Positions 1 through 11,542 of a DNA stretch of 64,000 nucleotides are shown here, piece after piece. The position numbers and the translations under genes are program-made. Position 1 is the stretch's first letter. The number at the start of each line of letters is the position of its first letter. The notes under the pieces are model-generated. The model was not told the origin of the DNA, ran no database searches, and worked only from the letters and a program-made list of their open reading frames with translations. The DNA comes from Cyclina sinensis (taxonomy: Eukaryota > Mollusca > Bivalvia > Venerida > Veneridae), in NCBI GenBank assembly GCA_012932295.1, contig JAAONU010000004.1, positions 30,172,304 to 30,236,303 of the forward strand. The letters run 5' to 3'.

Positions 1-213
1 TCTATGCGTCTGTTTAAAGCAGGGTTGTGTATTGTGCACTAACAGTTTCTATGCGTCTAATTAAAGCAGGGTTGTGTATTGTGTACTAGCAGTTTCTATG
101 CGTCTGTTTAATGCAGGGTTGTGTATTGTGCACAAGCAGTTTCTATGCGTCTGTTTAAAGCAGGGTTGTGTATTGTGCACTAGCAGTTTCTATGCGTCTG
201 CTTAAAGCAGTAA
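1..213. repeat. 47-bp minisatellite, about 4.5 copies
   Basis: A unit beginning tctatgcgtctgtttaaagc recurs at 1, 48, 95, 142 and 189, so the period is 47 bp. The last copy is partial and the array continues off the left edge of the window. It lies in the intron just before the first visible receptor exon. The unit length is not a multiple of three and I see no coding potential. Confidence 0.9.
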
Positions 214-297
214 AAACTTTTTTAACCTTTTGAACTAACGTTAGAACCAAGCCTTTCTGATTGTGTATACATTTTTTTAGATATTTATCTCTTCCAG

Positions 298-3200
298 CTA
301 TGTTAAAATGTCCTCACCGATAATAAACAACGTGCTGCTAGTTGGGTGTATTCTATGTTATTCTACAGTCTTTTTTAACACCATGGATACAAGCAATGCG
401 GTCTGTAAGGTAAGGAGAAAATAACGACATTACTCCTACGATTCCATATGATAGATACTACTTGCTATTAAGAGTTATTACATTCCATTACTTTTTCTTA
501 TCGCATGACAAGAGAGTATAAAGAACACTGTTGGTAATAACTCACCCCTGTGATTTCGTTGTGTTTCATGCGTGTTCTTATTAAGAAAATAAGCAACATC
601 TTAAAATGTACCTTTGAAATATTGCCCCCGACTTGTAAATTCCTAGTGGCAGAATACGGGCAATCACGAAGACGAAATTTTAGATACACAAATATACCAG
701 AATATGGACAGTCTCTAATTTTGTATTATATTTTATCATAAATGTATCATAACATGTATTATAAGTTTCAATTATCAGCAAAAGTACATTTAAAACATTA
801 TATCTGAACCTGATAAGACAGCTGTTGGAATCGAATTATACTAATTATCGGTGAATCTTAACCTTAACTAAAGGCAAAAAAAGCATAAAGGCAAACTGTA
901 ATCACAACATGTGCTTCACCTACACATACGAAATTAAATGAATGAATACACAATCTATGAGAGCTATTTCTTTGACCTATTTCATATTTGCTCTGAACTC
1001 CAATGTAGGGGCGTGGTTTCTCCAGTACACTTTATATCGGTGTTCAAGTAAAACAATCATAAAGATCGTGTGACGTCTTACGTAAATGTTTTGTTAAATT
1101 GAAGGACACTAATGCAGTGTAATGCAGTTCAAAATCATAAATTTTCCATTATTCCAACAGCAGTTATTGGGTTATGTTTCTATAATGATTTTATAATTTC
1201 AATCAGGGCACATACATATGGTTTCTCCTCTTAAACAGTGGACCGCTAAATCTTAGAAGATGGTTCTACTGTCTACAATTATCACACTGTCCAAACAAAT
1301 GATGAGCACAAATTGCATGAATTAGAACAAAATAAACAACACAATCATTGAACTGTCTTTACATGTTAAGATTCCAAAAGGCAGACACAATAGTTCGTCG
1401 ATATCAAAATAGTATCGAACATGTTCACATTGACCGCAAGCTGAACATTTGTCCGAGGGTATATACTGTTTTGTATATCTATATATAGGCCAGGGTATTC
1501 AGCTTCAGTTTGGGATTCACGGTAACGTTTGGAGCATTATTTACAAAAACTTGGAGAGTATACCGAATATTTACCAACAGGAAAGTACTCCGCGTGGTAA
1601 GAATATTTCGATATTTTCTCAGACAGATCAGGATATTACCTAACCACTGCTGCATCTGATTGATCCAAACTGCAATAGCGTATGAACTATGCAAATAATA
1701 TTCCTTTTTCCAACACTGTTTCATTTTCTAGTGCTATGGAAAACAACAGTCAAATAATCCGATAATTTGTAATACGAAAGAGCTAATATTAATTGTTGAA
1801 CATAGTATGCTGCAATGTGTTAAGTTTTGAGCAAGCGAGTCGTGAGAGCAATCCATTGTTTTACTCATTATGAAACTTATATTATTATAATGGTATAATA
1901 CAGGTTTAAAGAGAAGTAAATTGTAAATTGGCGTTTCTATTGTTTCTGCCAGAAGTACAGACTCTAGGCACAGAAGAAGAGGAATTACTCTAAACTATTG
2001 ACAATAAATGGTCAAATACAATTGAAAGAATTGTTTTCTTTCTTTTAAACAAAATTAAATGGATCCAAGTTAATATAGTTTTTGAAAAACTATGGTTTTA
2101 AGGATTATATACTCTGGTGTTTGACAAAATATGATGATTTTTCAAAACATTGGCTGGCATGAATAACAAAAGATTCGTTCTTGAAATGTTTGGTTTCTTT
2201 TGCGTGTACTTTTCCTTCTTTAAATGAATCATCTTTTATCTTGTTACAGAAAATAAGAGATCATCAGCTCCTTGCAATTACCATTGTACTAGTGGCTCTT
2301 GTTCTGTTGGTATTAGTGACATGGGAGTTAGTTGGCGGCCACAACAAACAGATAGAAGTTCTAACCAAGGAGGTACAGGAATAATTCAGAGCTTAGTATT
2401 TGTTTAATGTTTTACTGAAACTAGCAGCCGTTACCTACCAGTCATTGCTGTAGCTTACAGTTATGAGATCATTCATTCTGTTTATTATTTGCCTAATCTC
2501 AACAAGATCCTTTTGATTCAAAGCCTGATTTTAATATATAGAATATGATACATATATCGATGGAGTACGTTGACGTTACAGCTTTGCTAGTAGTACTGGA
2601 ATAAGTTTAAACTTAGTTATATTTTAAGCATTTCCAGAGTTCTTGAACAAAAATACATAAGTACACTTAAAGGTCTTAAAACTTTTTTTCCATGCAGTAC
2701 AAAACCCCTGCTGGTTTTAGACGTGTCATGTTGCCAGATTAAAGTTTCTTTTTGAAAATCTTGTTTGGATAAAATTAGAGAAAATAATGACAGACCAAAC
2801 TAAAAATGTTACCAAAAATTGATATTTTTGGCATATGAAAATCTATATTGTGCGTGTATTAAAGCAGAATCCGTAAACTTCTTTTTCATTTTCTTTTTTT
2901 TTTTTCATGACGGTTAAACTTATTATTACACTTTATACAAGTTTTCATTTTAAAATGTGCAATTTAGTCAGAATTCAATTCCTTTTAATTTCAGATGTAT
3001 ACAACAGCTGAAAATATTGAGGTTCTGCCATTTGTCAGTGTATGTGAATCGGAATACTCCGTATACTTTGGTTGGACATTATACATCATCGAAGGAGCAT
3101 TATTATCATTTGGTGCATTTCTTGCATGGGAAACACGAACAGTACGTTTTAACATTTAATGGTATTACATATGTTATAAGTTGTTATTTCTTATTTACTG

Positions 3201-5794
3201 GATCGAACGAAAAGTCAACGTATTAAATAAATAACTTTACGTGAGCGTGTCTTATTTAATATATCTTTCTTGTAAATACTACGTTCATGGGCTTGGCAAT
3301 CTGTACTAATCTGCTTTAAAATTAAGACATTGAAAGAAAGTTATAATCTGTCGAGTATATCTGTTCAATAGATCGAGGGCTCTATGCAAAAATATTGTAA
3401 CTACATAAAAAATAAAAAAATAAAAATGAAATAGAATTGCACTGAGCCCTCGAGATGTAGTGTAACATCAAATCAAATAAATCCATCTTATACTGAGCCC
3501 TCGAGATGTAGTGTAACATCAAATCAAATAAATCCATCTTATACTGAGCCCTCGAGATGTAGTGTAACATCAAATCAAATAAATCCATGTTATACCGAGT
3601 CCTCGACATGTAGTGTAACATCAAATCAAATAAATCCATATTAAACTGATTTTATTTTGAACTGAAATGCCAAGTATTGACTGAAGTAAGTTTCACCTTT
3701 TTTTCGGCAAAACATAAAATTGAAATGTTTTAAAAGCATTGTAAGATACTCCAAGAATTTTATTAAGTGTACCTAATAGAAAGATTTATGCATTTCGTCG
3801 ATTTTTAATGAAATAAAGAATATTGAAAAGAGCTTCTTCTTTAAGGTAAGTTGGCCTGGGTGCATGCTTTACGGTAATAATTTACTTTAAAGGGCTGCTA
3901 AGAATGATTAAATGTTCTGCTATCTCATAAATTCATATTTAACGTTAAAAAAATTATATTTTGCTCTTAAATAAAAGAACTAGTATTTTATAATTTGTTT
4001 TTTGGAAATCACGGGTCTATGTTTCTTTAACGAGAGTGTTATTGGATATGATATGTTAACTTGTAATGAAATAGTGCTTCTTTTTAATTATCAACTGATA
4101 ATTAATTATAAAAGCCTGTCATAACGATAAGAATAATAAAATGATGTATTATCTTATAATGACTGTATAAAACGTTATAGAACTTTCACAGTCATATTTG
4201 TTATATCGAAAAACTAGCATTTATGTTTTTTTTACTTGAACATTACTACTTGACAATTTGAAATAAAAATTAAAAGCATCTTTGTTGTGAAAATCGTTGT
4301 CTAAGATTTCTTTTGTGAACATGTGTGTTAATTTGATATGTAATCAATTAATACCTATAAAATGTGTTTCATAATTTCATTAACAGGTGAGAATTCAAGC
4401 ATTAAATGACTCCTACCAGATTGGACTTTGTCTGTACAACGTGGTTATACTCAGTGCTGTTGGCCTGACTCTCACATTGTTACTGAAGGACCAGGAGATT
4501 ATGATCTATGGCGTCACCTCTGGATGCCTCATTGTTGGCACAACTGTCACACAAGTTGTCATATTTGTTCCCAAGGTAATTATCCAATGTTCTCATTTTT
4601 GTTTATATACGACCGTAATATTATAATACCTGAATATTTGTGCAAACTATCAGACATAACATTTTCAACGCTTTAAAAGAAAGAGAATACTACCTTTTGT
4701 GGCCATAAAAAGCATGTAGAACGTCTTAGAATTTGAATAATTAAATGACTCAGTGGTCGTCATTATTTCTTTAAATATTATGGAGATAGTAGTTTTTGTT
4801 TAAAATGATAATTCATGTCTTTTAAGAACTCCTTTGATTTATCGCAATTTTACAGACTGTATTCAGATTAAACTAGCCAGTAACTACTAGTAATAGTAAA
4901 GGACAAAATCAGTTAGATTGGAATTTATTTTACTAAGAGCAAGGAGTCCATTTTTGTAACTTCTGTGAAAATGTTTAAATCAACTCCTGGAGGAAAATCT
5001 TCTTACGCAAATAAAATAAAACCGGTCGTTTTAGAAGAAAATAAAGAAAATTAAGTATTTTGCGTAATCAAAATTAACTCCACTTCATGGTTGACTCCTA
5101 GCTCCTAGACCTTTAACACCTGCATTACTTAAATGTCACATGTAATGTATGGTTTCCTTTTAGTTTGTTAGTTTGTTATCACAACATAATCTACAATGAA
5201 ATCTATTGTATTTAACTGTTCCAACAGGATTTTCAGAAGGAACTACCGATACCGAAGGGACGCTACTCGCATAGCGAGGTTATGCGGTATGATCAACTTA
5301 TCAATGACACAGGTATATTGAGAATCCATATTGATTATAGCTTACTAATATTTATCATTATTTTTTAGATTCAAGCAGTGTGGCACAAAGTGGAAAGCAG
5401 TGAAATTTCGGGAGTCGATCGCAGCAATATCCAAGCAAACACATCACAGAGTATAGTAACTGGTTTAAGAGTCCAGTTTAAAAGATACGAACCCTCTTTT
5501 AAGCGTTCAGACATGCCGAGTACTACAACAAGGAGTGACACTGAACTGGTAAGTCAACATGCAGAAGCCAGTTCCACAGAAAAACCTATTATCAGTTTGA
5601 AAAAGGATGATAATGGTTCCAAGCCTGTGAGTGTTAAGGATACCGAAACGGTTTTTATCTATTCCAAAGCCACGGAAGAAGTTACACATAGTTCAGAGAT
5701 GCGCCGATCATTACCAGGAATTGAAGACACTACTGACGAAACTTCTAGCCAAGGTGAAGACAATAAGCCAAACATAAAACATAGGACCCTGTGA
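298..5794 (+). CDS. GABA-B-type metabotropic receptor (class C GPCR), 3' part
   Basis: Seven exons: 298-409, 1489-1596, 2250-2372, 2995-3141, 4387-4575, 5228-5312 and 5376 (or 5379)-5794. All have GT-AG borders and compatible phases. Exon 1 could instead start at 281. Exon 1 encodes VKMSSP..NN and TM2. Exon 2 encodes TM3 followed by KTWRVYRIF, very close to the KTWRV segment of GABA-B receptors. Exon 3 is TM4, exon 4 is TM5 ending FLAWETRT, and exon 5 continues with ALNDS and encodes TM6-TM7 ending FVPK. The conserved extracellular cysteine pair is visible: VCK at the end of exon 1 and SVCES in exon 4. Exons 6-7 are a hydrophilic, Ser/Thr-rich tail of about 165 residues ending at TGA 5792-5794. 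The family is a G-protein-coupled GABA receptor of the plasma membrane. The sequence around ETR..ALNDS resembles subunit 2 more than subunit 1, but I cannot assign the subunit firmly. The ligand-binding domain and TM1 lie left of the window. Confidence 0.88.
3439..3642. repeat. 51-bp minisatellite, 4 copies, in a receptor intron
   Basis: A 51-bp unit containing gagccctcgagatgtagtgt is repeated four times inside the intron between receptor exons 4 and 5. Because 51 is a multiple of three, the minus strand stays open and reads as a 17-residue repeat (MDLFDLMLHYISRAQYK). I regard this as an accident of unit length, not a gene. The copies differ at only a few bases, so the array is young. Confidence 0.88.
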
Positions 5795-5815
5795 ATTGAT
5801 TTCTTTCATGTCAGG

Positions 5816-5975
5816 AATAAACCTTTTGGTTGAAATTAACATCTGTGTAAAAAAAAAAAACTTTCTTTCGCAATTTCAGCTAAACAAACTCACAGCAATG
5901 ATCTGAATTTAACTATTAACAGTCTTATTTTTATACATGTATATTTGCAGATATGTGTAGATTAACAGAAATAAA
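5816..5975 (+). promoter_or_regulatory. candidate polyadenylation signals of the receptor gene
   Basis: AATAAA occurs at 5816-5821, about 22 bp after the stop codon, and again at 5970-5975. An A-rich tract follows at about 5849-5860. The second site gives a more ordinary 3' UTR of about 200 bases. Choice between them cannot be made from sequence alone. Confidence 0.45.
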
Positions 5976-8048
5976 TTGTAAGATTATGGAAAAACATAGT
6001 TGCACCCGGTCAAATTTATTTGACATCATTTTCTAATTTATTTATTTTTTTAATTGGACAACTTTACAAATATGAGTTCTAATGAATATATGAATATGAA
6101 TTAACATATGAATATAGGATGTGAAGGTTTCATTTATCTGAGCAAATAAAGTGTGTAAATAACTATGTTTCCCTGTTACGTAATTTTTGGCATAGTGTAG
6201 ATAAAAGATGCAATTAACACTTTTGCCATACAAATTGCATCAGTTGACATCTATTTGTAGTCGATCAAAGCCTTACTTCATTAATTGCAAATCGTCTAAA
6301 AATTGTGTCATAAAAAGGCAAATATGAATAACACATTCTGCCTTGGTTGCAAAATGATGTTGGAATTGATCCTCGATTAAAGCAATATGAACAGGACGGA
6401 ACAAGTTTTATTAAATGAAATGTAAATAACTACCCTTTTCCTTTCAGAGTGATTGGCGTGTGTGTCAAAAATATTTCAATATCGAGTTAATCTTTTGATA
6501 ATTAGTAAGTTTTTAATGAAATTGTCATTGAATAAGAAAGTAGATGATTTTGATAATTATCCTCTGAACAGTCGTATTCCCCCATTCCAAATGAGGCCAA
6601 ATGAACGTGCCTATATAACGTCAACTGTTTATTAGTATATAATATTTGAATTTCTAGTATATTGATCGTCCTCAGATCGATCCTAATGTAGACTTGTATT
6701 TATTTTTTAGAAAAAGCGTATTTGTTGACATATCACCATAGAAAATAAACACTGTTTTTAGTTGATCTGAGCACACGAGTGTTCATAGTGAGCTTTTGTT
6801 ATCGTTTGCTGTCCTTTGTCGTCGACAATTACTTCAAAGGAAATCCCCTGAAACCATCAGGCGAAATACGATATAAAAATTGCTCTGAATGTTCCTTAAA
6901 TAATATTCTATCAAAATTGTTTAAATGGTTCCAGATCGTTGCAGATCTGGGCAACAGGAGCTAAAATAGAATTAAAAGGTGACAAATTCAATAATCCTAG
7001 GCCTAGAGCTAAGATATTTAGTATGTACCATTGTCTAATGACTTCTACCAAGTTAATTCAAATCATGGTCCAAGTGTCAAACTTGGCCCCGATCCAGCTG
7101 CAACTTGATTTAACATAATATCAATGTAGTTAAAACTTCAAAAATCTTTTTGTCTGACACTTCTATGACTTTGTGTTTGATACTTGTCATACAGGTTCAA
7201 AAATGTCCTTTAAAAATAAAGAAACTGAAAGGATGCTTGCAAATTATTTATTTTGAATTTCTTACATTCTAACGATTTCTTGTGACAATATTCAACTTCG
7301 GAATTCAGACATCGCTGCAATAAAAATAAACAGTTGATTTTTATTCCATGTTACCGTTATGGAAAGCAAAGAAGCATACTGAAAGAAATACATTTTGTTT
7401 AACTAAAAATAAACTGTGCGGTTCGTCCAAATATCTTCCATCATTAATTGATAGTATAATGTCCGTTTTGCAGTAGTTATATTCAAGTATTCAATTTCTT
7501 AATTAATTATTGAAAGAAGATATCCTTCCGTGTTCGATGTACATATCAGCTCATCCGAAATGCCTTGTCCGAACCTTAAAAACATGAATTTTACTTTATC
7601 TTACAAACAGTTTTTGTTATGTGAAAAGTTCCATCTTTAAAACATATAAGGTACTTTTCAGTTTCCATTTTTTTCCTCTAAATAACTCTTAGATCTCTCA
7701 GAACAAATAGCCGATGACATCAGATTGGGTATTAACAAGGCAATGTTAAGTGCTGCGTAACTAATCTTACATGGGAGTGTAGGATCATGGGTAAACATGC
7801 AAGGGAGCCTGCTTTGGTATGTAAGAATGAATTCTGTTCCAGTTTTTAAAGATATTTTTATACTGAACCACGGATTCACTGACTTGATACCGCAGCATTT
7901 AGCAAACATAATCTCTGAATAAAGTACAAAAATGATACAATATTTAACATAAAAAACAAGGTTTACCAAAATAATGATTTGAGATTCTTTGTATGATAGA
8001 AATAATGCTGTTTACAGCTGAAAAATTAAGAAATGATCACTTTGTTAC
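5976..8048. other. convergent intergenic region, no gene seen
   Basis: This AT-rich stretch separates the receptor (plus strand) from the 3' end of TEP-A (minus strand). I find only short open frames without family signatures. The longest, at 7658-7969 on the minus strand, has no recognisable domain and no matching DNA behind TEP-B. The nearest TTTATT (minus-strand AATAAA) downstream of the TEP-A stop that I noticed is at about 7340-7345, which would imply a 3' UTR of roughly 700 bases. Confidence 0.5.
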
Positions 8049-11000
8049 CTATAGACAACCACAGTTGTTGCAAATATCACAATAAGAAGAATCTTTTAGC
8101 AGTTGAGATTCGTAGAAAGCTAAGGCGCGATTGTCTGAAAGAAACAGAGAAGAATAACATTTGAACCTGCTTTTAGCCATATAACAACCTACGTCATTGG
8201 ACGAAAATAGTTAGTTTACTAAAATGAGTTAAGATTAATGGAAAATTTAGGCTATGTCGATGACGATGTAGATATCGGATGGAGTTACGTAAAAAAATCG
8301 TGAGTAAAAATATGATGATGAAACCATGAATACAGAATGAACGACATTTAACCGATCGGATACAGACGAAAAAGATACAGCACATTTCACAATGATAACT
8401 AACATTTTGGCATAAACAATATGGCAGCAGACAAAACAAATGGTAAATTTCCTTTTATCTTTTTCAATAACTATTCTTTTAATGGATATATTTACTTCTG
8501 CCCGTATAAGTTTGCAAGTTTCCGGAACAAGTACTTTACAATCAATACAGGACTGTATTATAAGGTAACAGATTTCTAAAGATATAAAATAATTTGGAAA
8601 CCTGTAAAAACATTACGCGTTACGCTTATAAATAATATCAATATAGGTGAACTGTTTTCAAAGCAGATAGTATCAACAGTATTAGTTTAGAAAGGTCTCT
8701 TTAAAAAAAATACGTGTTTAGTTTGTTATTCCGGTAACAACATCAGTGTTCTTTAGCTCAATACGCTTTTTAATGTCATCGAAGTTTACATTAAGAATGT
8801 CATAAAATGCTCAACCGTAGGATTACAGAAATTTTTGGAAATCAGCATCCCTTAACACTTGTGCTTTAAATTTAAAAGATGAAACTGTGCCTAATAATGT
8901 TAATTCTCGTCTTTTGTCGGAAAATCACCTTTTCATAATTGGCCCAGCTTGATAAAAGTTGAGGAAGTCAAATACGAATCCGACTTCAGCTTGCAAACGT
9001 AAATTTGAGACAACCACTATTTATATCAGGTGCGCATATGATGGCGGACCCGTCATAGGATTTAGGTAGAAATACCTACTATGACGGGTTCTCACTATTT
9101 AACAACGTTGAAAGTAGTTCCCATAGTTGTCTGTTTCACGTCAGATACATTCCGCAGTTTTTCGTCATAAAAGTATATTGATTTTATGCATGAAATGTGA
9201 CTCACACTTACCTGGTTCATAGTAGTCAAATACTCGAATGGCAGCTGGTTTGGTTTTAGCAACAAGATCAGTTCTGATCATCTCGATTGTGGCACATGTT
9301 AGACGGTTCTTGTCTAGGGATATCTGAAGAACATGGAATACATATCGTTCTAAAAACAACACAAGTTCTACAGAAAACTGCTCATGGGTCGGTGCACCAG
9401 TGTTAAAGATGGAGAGTGAAAATAAATGTTTGGCTGTTAAGAAACGAATATCTATCTTTCATTATATACGAAACAGAAGTTATAATCATGTCCATTCATT
9501 AAAAACCTGTTTGCCACATTGTTCTGCAAACAAATTCAAAAGGATGGCATATAGACGCGTGAAAAAAGCTGGAACTTTTAGAAAAAAGCTCGCCAAAGAA
9601 GAAACTTAACATATGGAAACTATATGCGAAGAATGTCGCACAATATACCAGTTCATCTAATATGAACAGAGACCTCTTACAATAAGGAATTTGAAACCAA
9701 AATATAAGCTACAGTAATACTATCAAAATATATAGTCTAAGACTTTGTGACTTCGGCGGTTGAAGGCTGCTTCAATTATCTGATCTAATCATGATTTGAT
9801 ATCATTGCTTCATTTCATTAGGTTCAGTTGATATTTCAAGCAGTAACAAACAAGATATTAGACCTGGTCGTAGTAGAGTACAACAGTTTTCTTGTCTCTG
9901 ACTTCTAAGTTTTTAGCATCTTCCAGCTTTGTTTCAGGGCTCTCTAGATCTGCTGAGAAACCCGATGGTAAATCGATCTCTATTACTGCCATACCTTGGT
10001 AGACCAATCGTTGAAGATATCTAAAACATATAAGAAGAATAGCACTCAACACAAATATGTGTTTAACAAGAAAAACATAGATTATACAATGTCCTTATGG
10101 ACTAAATTAATAAGTAATATCAATTGTACAGGTTTTTAGAAGAAGTATGTCGGCGTGTCACAACAACGCCATAGAAATGTCCTGCAATTCCAATCCAGAA
10201 AACTTATTTTACAAAAAGATGCGTTGACCTTTATAAGCCGCTCATCGTGGTTCACTGTTTTCACATATTTCTGTATTAAACACGTTATACCATCTTAACT
10301 TTATGAACATTTACAAGAGGAGAAATTAACCTTGTACATGTCTTAAGAACGATCGAGCGCAGAGATTCCTTCACAATAGTTGCTGTTATATTGAAGGCCG
10401 GGAGAGACGCTTCCGTTTCAACGTTGAACGACACTGATACCTAAAACCATAAGCAAGTGAACAGATTTCATTTATTTTTGTGTATGTGTATATTTGTCTG
10501 AATTACCTATCAAAGGAGGGTGGGGGTAAATTAATCTATATTTTTTCTGATAAAAAAAAGATAACTGTGTTTGATCATCTCAAAATCACTTTCTTACAAA
10601 AGTTCACTTTATTCTATAAATATTAATAAACTGCTGTAAAGGTATTGCCGCCACTTCATCGTCAAAATCTATTTCGATTTTCTGGCATAAAGATAAAGTG
10701 GCTTTCCTGCATCCTAACCTTGAAAATTCCTTTAAGGTTTACAGTGGCTTTTGAAAAGTAAGTGCAAGACAAATTTCAGCTAAATACGATCCATGGAAAC
10801 ATAGATTTCTCGTACAGATATCGATATGACGATTTCTGTAAACCATAATTTTTATTTACAACACTTTGCAATTTTTGTAAATAAGTATACAATGCGAAGT
10901 TGGTAAGCTCCAGTATCAATATACAACACCTTCTCAGTAAATATTAATCTCAATCTCGGGGTGCCAAGGTCTAAACTGTATTACAATAAAACTATCGAAT

Positions 11001-11542
11001 AATAAGAGTACACATTTTCTTATTATAAATACTGCACATTAATTACCTGAACTAAAGCGGTACCGGCACCATGGCCCTGTAAAGAAACTGTTGGAGGAGG
11101 ACTGAAGCTGTTGTTACTCTGTGAAAGCGCTGTGTGGGGAATCTAAAAGTAAATTATTATTTTCAGGGTTTGATATTAACATAATATCTGTAGTAACTGT
11201 AAAACAAAGCTGACTATAGCTGCTAATAAAAATGTTAGAATTTTATGTTAAATGTTTAATTACACTTGAATGTTTGCATATTCATTTATTTTACTGACAA
11301 AAACGTCTTATATGACAAGTAACTTCTTGTAAGGATGTTACTGTTTTTGTTGTTACAAGATTCATCAATATAAATAATAAATATTGCAAACATACATCTA
11401 ACAATTTTAACACCATAGTTTCATCTCTACCGATATGTAACTGCTTATGGAAGGTACCAGAATTGACCGCGATTGTCAGATCAATGTTGTCTCCAAAAGT
11501 GGCTCCATATTCTGACATAGCTTGAAGACCAAGAACAGTATC
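8049..11542 (-). other. TEP-A C-terminal exons 31-36: CUB and receptor-binding-type domain, cysteine tail
   Basis: Exons 31-33 correspond to the CUB-like part (exon 33 ends VLKTCTR). Exons 34-35 are the receptor-binding-type domain: [18 protein letters not shown], and [10 protein letters not shown]. The last exon (8049-8134) ends [13 protein letters not shown] and a TAG stop, giving four clustered cysteines. No hydrophobic GPI-type tail follows, so unlike vertebrate CD109 the protein should be secreted. Confidence 0.82.

Noticed and set aside
3382..3639. 85-codon minus-strand frame made of MDLFDLMLHYISRAQYK repeats
   Set aside because: Produced by a 51-bp minisatellite whose unit is a multiple of three, inside an intron of a gene on the other strand.
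7658..7969. 103-codon open frame on the minus strand, 80 bases beyond the TEP-A stop
   Set aside because: No recognisable motif, no signal peptide worth the name, not conserved behind TEP-B, and the composition is that of AT-rich flank.
9400..9609. Basic 69-codon plus-strand frame
   Set aside because: Inside a TEP-A intron, no known domain, no splice or promoter support.
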